Positions 19,653-30,433 of a stretch of 41,352 nucleotides of DNA are shown here, piece after piece. A model generated the notes under the pieces. That model was not told the origin of the DNA, made no database searches, and worked only from the letters and a program-made list of their open reading frames with translations. The position numbers and the translations under genes are program-made. The DNA lies in the NCBI GenBank assembly GCA_963205525.1, contig CAUJJP010000094.1, forward strand, positions 1-41,352, in the 5' to 3' direction. Position 1 is the stretch's first letter. Every line of letters starts with the position of its first letter. Origin of the DNA: Pseudomonadota bacterium. GTDB lineage: Bacteria > Pseudomonadota > Gammaproteobacteria > Burkholderiales > Burkholderiaceae.

Positions 19653-19867
19653 CGCTTGTCGCCGTACGGTGCAGCGGGCTCCTGCACCTGCCGGCCCGGG
19701 GCGTGGGGCGTGGGCCTGATGCGCTCGATCACGCCATGGCTGCTGACGATCAGTTCGGTGCCGGTCTGCGCCGCCAGCTCGCGCGCCCGTTGGGCCGCCC
19801 GCTGCAAGGCCGACCAGGAGCCCCGCAGTTCGGCGCTCCTGGCCTGGTCAAGGGTCTTGGGGTTCAT
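19649..19867 (-). CDS. Small protein between zeta-toxin-like remnant and res remnant
   Basis: A 72-aa frame starting at the ATG at 19867 (MNPKTLDQARSAELRGSWSAL) and ending ...EPAAPYGDKR. Its centre (WSALQRAAQRARELAAQTGTELIVSSHGVIERIRP) looks like a helix followed by a short beta-hairpin, reminiscent of small proteins coded after zeta-toxin-like ATPases. Both ends overlap the neighbouring remnants by 4 bp (ATGA), so it keeps its place in the old operon and appears intact. No function can be assigned; it could be a former antidote or accessory subunit. Confidence 0.6.
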   Translation of the reverse strand: MNPKTLDQARSAELRGSWSALQRAAQRARELAAQTGTELIVSSHGVIERIRPTPHAPGRQVQEPAAPYGDKR

Positions 19868-20061
19868 CGTTCGCACCAGTCCAGCAGCCACTGCCGGATA
19901 TGGCGCAGGTAACCGCGGCCCGGAAGTGTGGTTTCGAAGGTCGGCATTCACGAACACCGGGCAGGCCGCCTCGTTGGGCAGGAACTCCCGGGCGAACGTG
20001 GTTTGCCTGCCCTATTCGGCCCGGCAATGATGATGACCTTGCGATCCAGGTTCACCGTCAC
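19864..20061 (-). pseudogene. Zeta-toxin-like P-loop kinase/ATPase, frameshifted and internally deleted
   Basis: It starts with GTG at 20061, overlapping the mod remnant stop (GTGA). The first frame gives VNLDRKVIIIAGPNRAGK, a Walker A region. One base is missing right after AAA, so the continuation TTFAREFLPNEAACPVFVNAD (a zeta-toxin family pattern) is read in another frame. After NADL the sequence jumps to FETTLPGRGYLRHIRQW, which in relatives lies about 40 residues further on, and then directly to a short C-terminal LLDWCER and stop, missing roughly 90 more residues. The gene cannot encode a working enzyme. Confidence 0.75.
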
Positions 20062-20417
20062 AGCTCCAGCGCGTAGGGGGTCTGCTTGAAGCTGATGCCT
20101 TCGCGCGCCGCGCGGCCACCCATGCGGTTGGCAGCGGCGTAGATCACCTTGGGGCCGGCGAACCGCGGCAGCGCATCGAACACCGGGCCGGTGAGCACGT
20201 TGACGCCGGCGGCCGAGCGGTCCTCGAGGATGCCGTTGTAGAGCAGGTACAGCGCCTTGGGCGCGTGCAGGTTGTCGCCCTGCACGATCAGGTTGCCGCT
20301 GTCGCGGCCCTGGTTCGCGCCGCAGCCGAGTTCGGCCACCGGCTCCAGCAGGCGCAACGGCACCTCCTTGTGGTGTTTGACGACGGCTTGCTTGCCGATC
20401 CAGTTCAATGACGGCAT
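20058..20417 (-). pseudogene. Type III DNA methyltransferase Mod with large internal deletion
   Basis: A continuous 119-aa frame joins a Mod N-terminus (MPSLNWIGKQAVVKHHKEVP, then SGNLIVQGDNLHA) directly to a Mod C-terminus (LLYNGILEDRSAAGVNVLTG, then FAGPKVIYAAANRMG and a final FKQTPYALEL). Complete Mod proteins are 600 aa or more, and the DPPY and SAM-binding motifs should follow 'GDNLHA' closely; here they are absent. So an in-frame deletion of about 1.5 kb or more has removed the catalytic core. It is the first gene of a former mod-zeta-like-small gene-res locus. Confidence 0.78.
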
Positions 20418-20480
20418 CGCGTCTGCTGGGCTTCAACGGGTGGCGGCATGGGTGCGGCCGACGATATCAAGCCCGGCGCG

Positions 20481-20585
20481 GCAGGACACCCTCACGTCCA
20501 CACTCCTCCACGGTCCGGCTTTGCATGCCGGACCGGTTCGTGAGGCGTTCGGGTGTCCGCGCAGGACACCCTCACGTCCACACTC
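20481..20585. repeat. 25-bp direct repeats flanking a hairpin at the edge of the decayed R-M locus
   Basis: Two perfect 25-bp direct repeats lie at 20481-20505 and 20561-20585, with starts 80 bp apart. Between them is a hairpin with 9-bp perfect arms CGGTCCGGC (20511-20519) and GCCGGACCG (20527-20535) and a 7-nt loop. No open frame is present here. The second copy touches the stop codon of the SDR gene. It may be an insertion scar, a recombination site or a terminator duplicated locally. Confidence 0.75.
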
Positions 20586-21363
20586 ACCCCCTGCCGACGT
20601 AGGGCATGGTGGTGGCCATGAGGGTCATGGTCAGGACGTTGGCGTCCAGCGGCAGGGCGGCCATCTGGACCACGGCGCGGGCGGCGTGCGCGACGTCCAT
20701 CAGCGGCTCGGGGCGCACCTGGCCGTCGGCCTGCAGGGCGCCGCCGGACATGGTGGCCGTCATCGCCGAGGCGGCGTTGCCGATGTCGATCTGGCCGACC
20801 GCGATGCCGTGCGCGCGCCCCTCCAGCGCCGCCGCCTTGGTCAGGCCGCTGATCGCGTGCTTGGTGGCGGTGTAGGCCACCGCCTGCGGCCGCGGCACGT
20901 GGGCCGAGATGGAACCGTTGTTGATGATGCGCCCGCCGCGCGGCTGCTGCGACTTCATGAGCCGGAACGCCTGCTGGGTGCACAGGAAGACGCCGCTCAG
21001 GTTGGTGTCCACCGCCGCGCGCCACTGCTCGAAGGGCAGGTCCTCCAGCGGCGACACGGCGCCGAAGATGCCGGCGTTGTTGAACAGCAGGTCCAGCCGT
21101 CCGTAGCGCGCGCGCACGAGCGCGAAGAGGTCGGCCACCTGGTCGGGCTGGGTGACGTCGGCCGGGGCGGCGAGCGCGCGCGAACCGATGTCGCCGAAAG
21201 GGTCGCCGGCAGCGATGATGGCGTCGCGCAGCGCCTCAAGACGGCGGCCGGCGTAGACGACACGCCAGCCGTCGGCGACGAGTGCGGCGGCGGTGACGCG
21301 GCCGATGCCGCTGCCGGCGCCGGTGACCAGGGCCACCTTGTCGTGCGGCTTGTCCTTGTTCAA
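20584..21363 (-). CDS. Short-chain dehydrogenase/reductase
   Basis: A 259-aa classical SDR. The cofactor motif is TGAGSGIG near residue 14, followed by YAGRR, NNAGIF, and the catalytic YTATKHA (Tyr-x3-Lys) with Ser in NNGSISAH. Arg after the first strand (YAGRR) suggests NADP(H) but is not decisive. I choose the TTG at 21363 as start ([15 protein letters not shown]): a strong GGAGGA Shine-Dalgarno lies 8 bases upstream and there is no ATG/GTG between them. The substrate is unknown. It is divergent from the DUF294 gene. Confidence 0.88.
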   Translation of the reverse strand: MNKDKPHDKVALVTGAGSGIGRVTAAALVADGWRVVYAGRRLEALRDAIIAAGDPFGDIGSRALAAPADVTQPDQVADLFALVRARYGRLDLLFNNAGIFGAVSPLEDLPFEQWRAAVDTNLSGVFLCTQQAFRLMKSQQPRGGRIINNGSISAHVPRPQAVAYTATKHAISGLTKAAALEGRAHGIAVGQIDIGNAASAMTATMSGGALQADGQVRPEPLMDVAHAARAVVQMAALPLDANVLTMTLMATTMPYVGRG

Positions 21364-21428
21364 GATGGGATCCTCCGTCGGGCGATGGTCTGGCCGCCAG
21401 TCTGCCACCATCGGCCACCGACTCGCCC

Positions 21429-21481
21429 TGCGCCACCCCGCCACCCCGCCACCCGCCACCCCACCTCCCCGTCTCCCCGTC
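21429..21481. repeat. C-rich short tandem repeat in divergent promoter region
   Basis: Imperfect tandem units of CGCCACCC, grading into CTCCCCGT, make up most of the space between the SDR and the DUF294 gene. Almost no G is present on this strand. Such simple repeats can vary in length by slippage; any effect on the flanking promoters is speculative. Confidence 0.6.
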
Positions 21482-21516
21482 TCGACCCGCTTCACGCTCA
21501 CACCCGTCCACCCGCG

Positions 21517-23436
21517 ATGACTCCCGAGCCCCGCGCCGCCGCCGATGACAACGAGGCCGCCGACCGCGCGGCGATCGCCGACGCGCTGCAGCAGCACCCG
21601 CTGCTGTCGCAACTCGACACGCCGCTGCGAGGCGCGCTGGCGGCGCAGTCGCAGAGGCGTCGCTACGCCCCTGGCGAGCCGGTCGCGGAGGCCCTGGGCG
21701 AGCGTCTGGGCCTGCTGGCGCGCGGGCGGCTGCGCCTGCTGGGGGTCACCGAGCTTGCCGAGGTCGCCGAGGCCGCGGAGGCCGCGGAGGCCGCTGGGGC
21801 CGCTCCCGGCCCGACCCTGCAGGCGCCGGCCTGCTTCGGCCACGGCACGGCACCGCCCGAGGTGCTGTGTGGCTGGCGCGCCGAGGCCGTCGACGACGTG
21901 CTGGTGGCCTGGATCGGTGCCGAGCAGCTCACCCCCTTGTGCGAGCAGCAGCCCTGGCTGCGGCTGTTCCTGAATCCGGCTCCGGTGCCGGCACCGCAGA
22001 CCGGCGACCCACAGTTCCCGCTCATGCGCACGCCGGTGGGCGCGCTGATCAAGCGCGCGCCCATCACGCTGGCGCCGGGCACGCCGATCCGCGACGCCGC
22101 GCGGCTGATGCGCGAGCGCCGCGTCTCCTCGGTGCTGCTGGTGGAAGGCGGGCGCCTGGTCGGCCTGGTGACCGACCGCGACCTGCGCAGTCGCGTGATC
22201 GCCGAGGGCCTGGACACCGCGCGCCCGATGAGGGACATCGCCACCCGCACGCCGCTGACGGTGCAGCACACGCAGCCGGGCTTCGACGCCCTGCTGCTGA
22301 TGGCGCGCCACAACATCCATCACGTGCCGGTGCTGGACGGCGACACGGTGGCCGGCATGATCACCGCCACCGACGTCACCGAGCAGCACAGCACCTCGGC
22401 GGTGTTCCTGGTCGGCGACATCCACAAGCAGACCGAGCTCGCGGGCCTGGTCGAGTGCGCCGGCCGCGTGCGCGCACTGCAGCGCAGCCTGGCGGCGGCG
22501 GGGGTGAACGCCAGCGCCAGCGGCCACATCGTCACCTCCATCACCGACGCCCTGACCGTGCGCCTGCTGCAGCTGGGCGAGGCCCGCCTCGGGCCGGCGC
22601 CGGTGGACTACGCCTGGGTCGCCGCCGGTTCACAGGCGCGCAACGAGCAGACCGCACGCAGCGACCAGGACAACTGCATGGTGCTCGACGACCGCTACGA
22701 CGAGGCGCGCCACGGTGCCTACTTCGGCGCCCTGGCGCGCTTCGTCTGCGACGGCCTGGACGCCTGCGGCTACGTCTACTGCCCGGGCGAGATGATGGCC
22801 ATGGTCGACCGCTGGCGGCAGCCGCTGCGGGTCTGGGCCGAGGCCTTCCGACGCTGGATAGAGACGCCCGAGCCGATGGCGCTGATGCTGACCTGCGTCT
22901 TCTTCGACGTGCGCTGCGTCGCCGGCCAGGGCGCCCTGCTCGATGCCTTGCGCGCCGAGGTCCTGCGCCGCACCCGCCACGGGCGCCTCTTCATCGCCCA
23001 CCTGGCCGCCAATGCGCTGGCGCGGCAGCCGCCGCTGGGGCTGTTCGGCGGCATCGCCACGCTGCGCAGCGGCGCGCACAAAGGCAGCGTCGACCTCAAG
23101 CTCGGCGGCATCGCCCCGGTGGTGGACCTGGCGCGCGTGTACGCGCTGGCTGCCGGGGTGGACGCGGTGAACACCCACGACCGGCTGGCGCGCGCCGCCG
23201 AAAGCGGCGAGATCGGCGCCCAGGGCGTGCGCGACCTGCGCGACGCGCTGGAGTTCATCGCCACCCTGCGCATCCGCCACCAGGCGCAGCAGATCGCCGA
23301 CGGGCTGCCGGCGGACAACTTCCTGCGGCCGGCGGCCTTGTCCAACTTCGAGCGCGGCCAGCTGCGCGATGCCTTCGTCGTCGTCAAGCAGCTGCAGGAG
23401 CTGCTGGCGCAGCGCTGCACCGGCCTGCCGCGCTGA
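21517..23436 (+). CDS. CBS-pair/DUF294 putative nucleotidyltransferase signalling protein
   Basis: A 639-aa multidomain protein. Residues 20-150 are a degenerate cyclic-nucleotide-binding-like domain ([26 protein letters not shown]) containing a 9-bp tandem repeat that encodes [15 protein letters not shown]. Two CBS motifs follow at about 170-290 ([58 protein letters not shown]). A DUF294 nucleotidyltransferase region has [16 protein letters not shown] (GS...SDxD type) near 370, and a DUF294 C-terminal domain ends the protein. In other proteobacteria this family sits near acetate/symporter genes, DnaQ-like exonucleases and CrbS/CbrA-like kinases. Here those partners lie 7-14 kb away on the other strand. 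I start at the ATG at 21517. No activity has been shown for the family that I can cite. Confidence 0.85.
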   Translation: MTPEPRAAADDNEAADRAAIADALQQHPLLSQLDTPLRGALAAQSQRRRYAPGEPVAEALGERLGLLARGRLRLLGVTELAEVAEAAEAAEAAGAAPGPTLQAPACFGHGTAPPEVLCGWRAEAVDDVLVAWIGAEQLTPLCEQQPWLRLFLNPAPVPAPQTGDPQFPLMRTPVGALIKRAPITLAPGTPIRDAARLMRERRVSSVLLVEGGRLVGLVTDRDLRSRVIAEGLDTARPMRDIATRTPLTVQHTQPGFDALLLMARHNIHHVPVLDGDTVAGMITATDVTEQHSTSAVFLVGDIHKQTELAGLVECAGRVRALQRSLAAAGVNASASGHIVTSITDALTVRLLQLGEARLGPAPVDYAWVAAGSQARNEQTARSDQDNCMVLDDRYDEARHGAYFGALARFVCDGLDACGYVYCPGEMMAMVDRWRQPLRVWAEAFRRWIETPEPMALMLTCVFFDVRCVAGQGALLDALRAEVLRRTRHGRLFIAHLAANALARQPPLGLFGGIATLRSGAHKGSVDLKLGGIAPVVDLARVYALAAGVDAVNTHDRLARAAESGEIGAQGVRDLRDALEFIATLRIRHQAQQIADGLPADNFLRPAALSNFERGQLRDAFVVVKQLQELLAQRCTGLPR

Positions 23437-23451
23437 ACCCTGCGCGCTCGC

Positions 23452-24450
23452 TCAGCGCCAGCGCAGCGGCCCGCGCATCAGCGCCAGGGCGTCCGAGGGC
23501 GCGCTGACGGTGGCGTCGAAGGGGTGGCTGCGCCGGCCGCCGAGCTGGGCCAGGATCTTGCGCACGTACAGCCGCGTCTCGGCATAGGGCGGCACGCCAC
23601 GGTAGCGCTCCACCGCCCCTTCACCGGCGTTGTAGGCGGCGACGGCGAGCGCCACGTCGCCCTCGAAGCGTGCCAGCAGCCAGCGCAGATAGGCCATGCC
23701 GCCGCGGATGTTCTGCGCCGGGTCCATCGCATTGCGCACGCCGAAGCGGCGCGCGGTGTCGGGGATCAGCTGCATCAGGCCTTGGGCGTTCTTGGGCGAG
23801 ACGGCGGAGGCATCGAAGTTCGATTCAGTGGCCATCACCGCCAGCACCAGCGCCGGCGCGAGCTTGTAGTCGGGCGCCACCAGGTCGACGAAGCGGACGA
23901 TGGGGACCGGCGCCTGCGACGGCGGCGGCGGCCAGGGCAGTTCGGTCCGCACCGCCGCACGGCTCGGCGCCGGCACCGCTGGCGCCGCCTCCTCGCCATC
24001 CGGCGGGCGCAGGCAGGGCGGCGGCGCGCCGCGTGGCGTGCCCAGCGCGCGCAGCATGTTGCGCGCCTGCTCCACCCCTTGCTCGGCGGCCGCGGCAAAG
24101 AGATGCGCGGCCTGGGCGTCGTCGCGCTGGATGCCGCGCTCGTTGGTCAGCATCCAGGCGAGGTTGAACTGCGCCTCGGCGTCGCCGTAGCGTGCGGCAC
24201 GGCAGTACAGCTCGGCGGCACGCAAGGCATCGCGCGCCACGCCGTCGCCGTGTTCGTAGGCCAGGGCCTCGCGCCGCCAGTGTTCGACCTGGACGTCGAG
24301 CACCGGCCCGCGCTCCGGCGGCGGCACCGGGTAGCGCGGCAGCTCCTCCAGCGTCAGGGTCTGGGCGAGCACCGGCATGGCCAGCAGCCAGCCCAGCACC
24401 CCGCCCCACCAGAACCCCAAGCGACGCCGCGCACCCATGGGCGCAAGCAT
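23452..24450 (-). CDS. Lytic transglycosylase (SLT domain) with Sel1-like repeats
   Basis: A 332-aa exported murein hydrolase. A signal peptide lies within the first 30 residues ([20 protein letters not shown]). Sel1/TPR-like repeats at about 60-125 ([48 protein letters not shown]) would bind partner proteins. A Pro/Ala linker is followed by the SLT domain at about 190-305: catalytic Glu in [29 protein letters not shown], then [20 protein letters not shown]. It cleaves the MurNAc-GlcNAc bond. The gene is convergent with the DUF294 gene (15 bp apart) and stands alone. Confidence 0.9.
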   Translation of the reverse strand: MLAPMGARRRLGFWWGGVLGWLLAMPVLAQTLTLEELPRYPVPPPERGPVLDVQVEHWRREALAYEHGDGVARDALRAAELYCRAARYGDAEAQFNLAWMLTNERGIQRDDAQAAHLFAAAAEQGVEQARNMLRALGTPRGAPPPCLRPPDGEEAAPAVPAPSRAAVRTELPWPPPPSQAPVPIVRFVDLVAPDYKLAPALVLAVMATESNFDASAVSPKNAQGLMQLIPDTARRFGVRNAMDPAQNIRGGMAYLRWLLARFEGDVALAVAAYNAGEGAVERYRGVPPYAETRLYVRKILAQLGGRRSHPFDATVSAPSDALALMRGPLRWR

Positions 24451-24776
24451 AGGGGGCCGCCGCAGCCGCCGCAGCCGCCGCTAAGCCTGCGAAGCCAGGG
24501 GGACGCTGAAATCAGGCGCAAACCGGCACAAACCCGCAGCAGCGGCAAATCGTCATGCTGTACAGGCGGGGCCGGATGCGCAGTAGAATTTGCCGTTTTC
24601 GCTGGCGCGAACTTGCCTGCTGACAGCGGCGACGGTCCACCAGCCCCTCCTGCGGCGCCATGTCCCGGTGCGTCGCCCACCCGCCGCACCCGTCCCCGCA
24701 CGGGCCGGCCAGGTCGCTTCCCTCACTGTCGGCAGGACGGTCCGAGGCGGCTGTTGCAGCAAGGAACACGCCCCAG
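24451..24776. promoter_or_regulatory. Divergent intergenic region with probable infA promoter
   Basis: This 326-bp region has no gene that I can support. It carries a short CCGCCG(CAG) repeat near 24465-24483. A -10-like TAGAAT lies at 24584-24589 rightward, without a good -35 (17 bp upstream reads TACAGG). If used, the infA leader would be about 180 nt, long enough for regulation such as cold response, but no clear structure was identified. Confidence 0.4.
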
Positions 24777-25004
24777 ATGGCAAAGGAAGAACTGATCGAG
24801 ATGCGCGGCACCGTGAACGAGGTGCTGCCCGACTCCCGCTACAAGGTGACGCTGGAGAACGGCCACCAGGTCGTCGCCTACAGCGCCGGCCGGATGAAGA
24901 AGTTCCACATCCGCATCATCGCAGGGGACAGTGTCTCGATCGAGATGTCGCCCTACGACCTGAGCAAGGGCCGCATCACCTTCCGCCACCTGGGCCGCAG
25001 CTAA
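24777..25004 (+). CDS. infA: Translation initiation factor IF-1
   Basis: A 75-aa single OB-fold protein starting [20 protein letters not shown]. Compared with E. coli IF-1 (72 aa, [20 protein letters not shown]) the conserved IEM.GTV.E.LP, LENGH.V.A, I.I..GD.V..E and [13 protein letters not shown] blocks are all present. IF-1 binds the ribosomal A site with IF-2 and IF-3. Betaproteobacteria often carry two infA genes; this one is outside a ribosomal protein operon, so it is likely the second copy. The frame extends upstream to 24660, but the ATG at 24777 fits the family exactly. Confidence 0.95.
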   Translation: MAKEELIEMRGTVNEVLPDSRYKVTLENGHQVVAYSAGRMKKFHIRIIAGDSVSIEMSPYDLSKGRITFRHLGRS

Positions 25005-25037
25005 GCCCGGCGCCGGCACGCACCGGCGCACCCGGGC
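25005..25037. terminator. Bidirectional hairpin between infA and lpd
   Basis: Arms GCCCGG+CGCCGG (25005-25016) and CCGGCG...CCGGGC (25023-25037) form a 12-bp stem with a 3-nt bulge and a 6-nt loop, starting right after the infA stop. It lies between convergent genes. There is no T-run, so its strength is uncertain. Confidence 0.5.
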
Positions 25038-25064
25038 CGCCGGCCGTCGGTGCGGCGACGCCGG

Positions 25065-26495
25065 CTAGACGTGCAGCGCCTGCCCGAGGGCGCGCAGCGC
25101 CGCTTCCTGCACCGCCTCGCCCAGCGTCGGGTGGGCGTGGATGGTGTGGCCCACGTCCTCCAGCCGCGCCCCCATCTCCAGGCTCAGTCCGAAGGCGGTC
25201 GAGAGTTCGGACACCGCCGCCCCCACCGCCTGCCAGCCCAGGATGAGGTGGTTGTCGGCGCGCGCGACGACGCGCACGAAACCCTGCGTCGATTCCAGCG
25301 ACAGCGCGCGCCCGTTGGCGGCGAAGGGGAAACTCGCCTGCAGCAGCTTGAAGCCCAGGCGCTGGGCCTCGGCTTCGGCAGCGCCCGGGCCGAGGCCGGC
25401 GACCACGATCTCGGGGTCGGTGAAGCACACCGCCGGGATGGCGGCGGGGGCGAAGCGGCGGCTGTGGCCGGCGATGATCTCGGCCACCATCTCGCCCTGC
25501 GCCATCGCCCGGTGGGCGAGCAGCGGCTCGCCGGTGAGGTCGCCGATCGCCCAGACGTCCTTCATCGAGCTGCGGCACTGGGCATCCACGCGCACCGCGC
25601 GGCCTTCCATGTCCAGCATCAGGCGCTCCAGGCCCCAGCCCTCGGTGCGCGGGCGGCGACCGACGGCGACCAGGATCTTGTCCGCCGCGAGCTCGATCAG
25701 CCCGCCCTGGGGATCGCGCACGGTGAGGGCGTCGCCGGCCTTGTTCAGGCCCTCGACGCGGTGGCCGAGCAGGGTCTGCACCCCCAGGCTGGTCAGCGAA
25801 GCGGCCAGCGGCCGGGTCAGCTCGGCGTCGTAGGCCGGCAGCACGCGGTCCAGCGCCTCCACCACCGTGACCTCGGCACCCAGCTTGCGCCACACGGTGC
25901 CCAGTTCCAGCCCGATGTAGCCCGCGCCCACCACCACCAGGCGGCGCGGCAGTTCGGTGAAGGCGAGCGCCTCGGTCGACGAGACGACGCGCCCGCCACC
26001 GGCACCGAAGGGCAGGAAGGGCAGCTCAATCTCCTGCGAGCCGGCGGCCAGCAGCAGGTGCTCGCAGCGGATGCGCTGCAGCTCGCCTTCACCCGCGCCG
26101 CGCACCTCGACCGTCTTGCCGTCGACGATCTCGGCCCAGCCCCGGACGACGGTCACGCCATGCTTCTTCAGCAGCGCGCCCACACCGCCGGTGAGGCGTG
26201 CGACGACGCCGTTCTTCCAGCCCTGGGTGGTGGCGAGGTCGATGCGGGCCTGGTCGACCGTGATGCCCAGCGCCGAGCGGCCCTGCGCCTGGGCCTGCGC
26301 CTGCGCCCAGGCGTCGGCGGCGTGGATCAGGGCCTTGGACGGGATGCAGCCGACGTTCAGACAGGTGCCGCCGAGGCCGGCGCCCTCGACCAGCGTGGTG
26401 GGGATGCCGAGCTGGGCGGCACGGATGGCGGCCACGTAGCCGCCCGGTCCGCCGCCGACGACGAGCAGCTGCGTTTGCGTGGTGACGGGAGGCAT
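25065..26495 (-). CDS. lpd: Dihydrolipoyl dehydrogenase, E3 of a 2-oxoacid dehydrogenase complex
   Basis: A 476-aa FAD flavoprotein that reoxidises the dihydrolipoyl arm of E2 with NAD+. FAD motif [19 protein letters not shown] at residues 11-30; redox disulfide in [13 protein letters not shown] near 44-56; NAD motif [42 protein letters not shown]; and the C-terminal [14 protein letters not shown] with the catalytic His-Glu pair. All active residues are present. It is the last gene of the operon, 4 bp after E2, and the set resembles the branched-chain (Bkd/LpdV) arrangement. Confidence 0.95.
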   Translation of the reverse strand: MPPVTTQTQLLVVGGGPGGYVAAIRAAQLGIPTTLVEGAGLGGTCLNVGCIPSKALIHAADAWAQAQAQAQGRSALGITVDQARIDLATTQGWKNGVVARLTGGVGALLKKHGVTVVRGWAEIVDGKTVEVRGAGEGELQRIRCEHLLLAAGSQEIELPFLPFGAGGGRVVSSTEALAFTELPRRLVVVGAGYIGLELGTVWRKLGAEVTVVEALDRVLPAYDAELTRPLAASLTSLGVQTLLGHRVEGLNKAGDALTVRDPQGGLIELAADKILVAVGRRPRTEGWGLERLMLDMEGRAVRVDAQCRSSMKDVWAIGDLTGEPLLAHRAMAQGEMVAEIIAGHSRRFAPAAIPAVCFTDPEIVVAGLGPGAAEAEAQRLGFKLLQASFPFAANGRALSLESTQGFVRVVARADNHLILGWQAVGAAVSELSTAFGLSLEMGARLEDVGHTIHAHPTLGEAVQEAALRALGQALHV

Positions 26496-26499
26496 GCGC

Positions 26500-27804
26500 T
26501 TACTCGATGAAAAGGGTGGCAGGGGTCTCCAGCAGGGCGCGCAGGCGCTGCACGAACAGCGCCGCGTCCATGCCGTCGACCACCCGGTGGTCGAAGCTGG
26601 AGCTGAGGTTCATCAGCAGGCGCGGCACGACGCGGCCGTCGCGGTCGAACATCGGCCGCTCGACGATGCGGTTGACGCCGACGATCGCCACCTCCGGGTG
26701 GTTGATGACCGGCGTGGTGACGATGCCGCCCAGCGGCCCCAGGCTGGTGATGGTGATGGTGGAGCCGCCGAGCTCGTCGCGCGCGGCGCGTCCGCTGCGC
26801 GCGGCCTCGGCCAGGCGCGTGATCTCGGCCGCGCAGGCCCAGGGGTCCAGGGTCTCCGCGTGGCGCAGCACCGGCACCATCAGCCCGCCCTCGGTCTGGG
26901 TCGCGATGCCGATGTGCACCGCGCCGAAGCGGGTGACGACGCTGGCCTCGTCGTCGAAACGGGCGTTCACCTGCGGGAACTCGCCCACCGCCAGCACGAT
27001 GGCGCGGGCCACGAAGGGCAGCAGGGTGAGCTTGGCGCGCTGCTTGCCGTGCAGCTCGTTCAGACGCTGGCGCAAGGCCGCGAGCTCGCTGACGTCGACT
27101 TCCTCGACGTAGCTGAAGTGCGGGATCTGGCGCTTGGCCAGCTGCATCTTCTGCGCGATCTTGCGCCGCAGGCCGATGACCGCAACCGCCTGCTCGTCCA
27201 GCCGCGCCGCGTAGCGCTGGTCGGCGCCAACGCCTGCAGGCGCACCGCCGTAGGCGTCGAGGTCCTCGTGCGTGATGCGACCGGCCGGTCCCGTGCCCTG
27301 CAGGTACTGCAGCTCGATGCCGAGCTCCCAGGCACGCCGGCGCACCGCCGGCGAGGCGATGGGCTTGTCTTCGGGTGCGCGCCGCGGCACGCGCGCGGCA
27401 GGCGGGCGCGCGGCCCCTGAAGCGACGGCTGCCGCGGCCGGCGGCCGCACCGCCGGGGCAGCCGCCGCAGGCGGCGCTGCAGCCGCAGGCACTGCCGCAG
27501 CCGCCGCAGCCGGTGCAGCAGCAGCGGCAGCCGGTGTGGCGCCGGGCCTGAGGTTGCCCTCGCCTTCCACCTCGAGCCGAATCAGCTCGGCGCCGACCGC
27601 CAGCACCTGGCCGACGGTGCCGCCCAGGCTCGTCACCTGGCCGGCCACCGGCGACGGGATCTCCACCGTCGCCTTGTCCGTCATCACCTCGGCCAGGACC
27701 TGGTCCTCGGCCACCGCGTCGCCGGCCTGCACGTGCCAGGCCACCAGCTCGACCTCGGCAATGCCTTCGCCGATGTCGGGCATCTTGATCACATAGGCGG
27801 CCAT
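26500..27804 (-). CDS. bkdB: Dihydrolipoamide acyltransferase, E2 of a branched-chain-type 2-oxoacid dehydrogenase
   Basis: A 434-aa E2 core. A single lipoyl domain occupies residues 1-80, with the lipoylated Lys44 in [14 protein letters not shown] (the MTDKA form is usual in branched-chain and related E2s). Then come a long Ala/Pro linker (about 85-140), a peripheral-subunit-binding domain at about 150-190 ([22 protein letters not shown]), and the catalytic domain ending in [18 protein letters not shown] with the active His and Asp. It transfers the acyl group to CoA. One lipoyl domain and the gene order favour BCKDH or acetoin/branched-chain type over the standard PDH of betaproteobacteria, which uses homodimeric AceE. 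Confidence 0.9.
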   Translation of the reverse strand: MAAYVIKMPDIGEGIAEVELVAWHVQAGDAVAEDQVLAEVMTDKATVEIPSPVAGQVTSLGGTVGQVLAVGAELIRLEVEGEGNLRPGATPAAAAAAPAAAAAAVPAAAAPPAAAAPAVRPPAAAAVASGAARPPAARVPRRAPEDKPIASPAVRRRAWELGIELQYLQGTGPAGRITHEDLDAYGGAPAGVGADQRYAARLDEQAVAVIGLRRKIAQKMQLAKRQIPHFSYVEEVDVSELAALRQRLNELHGKQRAKLTLLPFVARAIVLAVGEFPQVNARFDDEASVVTRFGAVHIGIATQTEGGLMVPVLRHAETLDPWACAAEITRLAEAARSGRAARDELGGSTITITSLGPLGGIVTTPVINHPEVAIVGVNRIVERPMFDRDGRVVPRLLMNLSSSFDHRVVDGMDAALFVQRLRALLETPATLFIE

Positions 27805-27808
27805 GGCG

Positions 27809-28870
27809 TCAGCCTTCCATCACGCGCTTGAGCGCCGCGCCCACCCGCGCCGGCCCGGGGAAGTAGGCCCACTCCTGGGCGTGCGGGTAAGGCGTGTCCC
27901 AGCCGGCGACGCGCTCGATCGGCGCCTCCAGGTGGTAGAAGCAGTGCTCCTGCACCAGCGACACCAGCTCGGCGCCGAAGCCGCTGGTGCGCGTGGCCTC
28001 GTGCACCACCACGCAGCGGCGCGTCTTCTTCACCGAGTCGACGATGGTCTGCAGGTCCAGCGGCCAGATCGAGCGCAGGTCTATGACCTCGGCGTCGATG
28101 CCGGTCTCCGCCGCTGCCGCCGCGCTCACCCAGACCATGGTGCCGTAGGCGAGCACGGTGACCGCCTTGCCGGGGCGGAACACCGCCGCGCTGGTCAGCG
28201 GCATGGTGTAGTGGCCCTCGGGCACCTCGCCCAGGGGGTGCTTGCTCCAGGGCACCACCGGGCGGTCGTGGTGGCCGTCGAAGGGGCCGTTGTACAGCCG
28301 CTTGGGCTCCAGGAAGATGACCGGGTCGTCGCACTCGATGCTGGCGATCAGCAGGCCTTTGGCGTCGTAGGGGTTGCTGGGCATGACGGTGCGCAGCCCG
28401 CAGACGTGGGTGAAGATGGCCTCCGGGCTCTGGCTGTGCGTCTGCCCGCCGTAGATGCCGCCGCCGCAGGGCATGCGGATGGTGAGCGGGGCGGTGAACT
28501 CGCCGTTGGAGCGGTAGCGCAGGCGCGCCGCCTCGGAGACGATCTGGTCGGTCGCCGGGTAGACGTAGTCGGCGAACTGGATCTCGACCACCGGCCGCAG
28601 GCCATAGGCGCCCATGCCGACCGCGGCGCCGACGATGCCGCCTTCGGAGATCGGGGTGTCGAACACGCGCGAGCGGCCGTACTTGGCCTGCAGGCCCTCG
28701 GTGCAGCGGAAGACGCCGCCGAAGTAGCCCACGTCCTCGCCGAACACCACCACGTCGGGGTCGCGCTCCAGCATCACGTCCATCGCCGAGCGCAGGGCCT
28801 GGATCATGGTCATGGGCTTGCGCGCGCCGGCCGCGGGCGCGAGCGGGTCGGGGCCGAGCTTGTCGTTCAT
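27809..28870 (-). CDS. bkdA2: 2-oxoacid dehydrogenase E1 beta subunit
   Basis: A 353-aa transketolase-like subunit. Blocks: MTMIQALRSAMDVMLERDPDVVVFGEDVGYFGGVFRCTEGL, SRVFDTPISEGGIVGAAVGMG, PVVEIQFADYVYPATDQIVSEAARLRYRS, and MPCGGGIYGGQTHSQSPEAIFTH, all characteristic of E1 beta of branched-chain dehydrogenases. With E1 alpha it decarboxylates the 2-oxoacid using thiamine diphosphate. Three in-frame ATGs at 28882, 28876 and 28870 compete; I take 28870 (MNDKLGPDP) because GGAG stands 6 bases ahead. E2 starts 4 bp downstream. Confidence 0.92.
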   Translation of the reverse strand: MNDKLGPDPLAPAAGARKPMTMIQALRSAMDVMLERDPDVVVFGEDVGYFGGVFRCTEGLQAKYGRSRVFDTPISEGGIVGAAVGMGAYGLRPVVEIQFADYVYPATDQIVSEAARLRYRSNGEFTAPLTIRMPCGGGIYGGQTHSQSPEAIFTHVCGLRTVMPSNPYDAKGLLIASIECDDPVIFLEPKRLYNGPFDGHHDRPVVPWSKHPLGEVPEGHYTMPLTSAAVFRPGKAVTVLAYGTMVWVSAAAAAETGIDAEVIDLRSIWPLDLQTIVDSVKKTRRCVVVHEATRTSGFGAELVSLVQEHCFYHLEAPIERVAGWDTPYPHAQEWAYFPGPARVGAALKRVMEG

Positions 28871-28887
28871 CGCCATCTCCATGCCCT

Positions 28888-30352
<1,465 letters not shown>

Positions 30353-30433
30353 GCTCACAAGAAGACGCCGGGCCGCCCCAAGTCTTCTTGACCCCCTCGG
30401 GGGGCGGGCTGGGCGCAGCCCGGTCCTGGGGGC
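30353..30433 (-). repeat. 81-bp palindromic element, copy B
   Basis: Same element as in matB (copy A, 12858-12938), in opposite orientation here. Its 8-bp stem 3 reads AAGAAGAC (30359-30366) and GTCTTCTT (30382-30389) on the plus strand with a 15-nt loop. It also carries CCCCC/GGGGG and the GGGCTG/CAGCCC stem. It is followed immediately by copy C as a head-to-tail direct repeat. Confidence 0.9.

Noticed and set aside
20481..20585. The two 25-bp repeats as a minimal CRISPR array
   Set aside because: There are only two units, the space between them is taken up by a perfect hairpin, and no cas genes are near.
20257..21516. Upstream extension of the plus-strand DUF294 frame by some 420 codons
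   Set aside because: This part is antisense to the SDR gene and Mod remnant, which have real motifs. The DUF294 protein starts naturally at the ATG at 21517.
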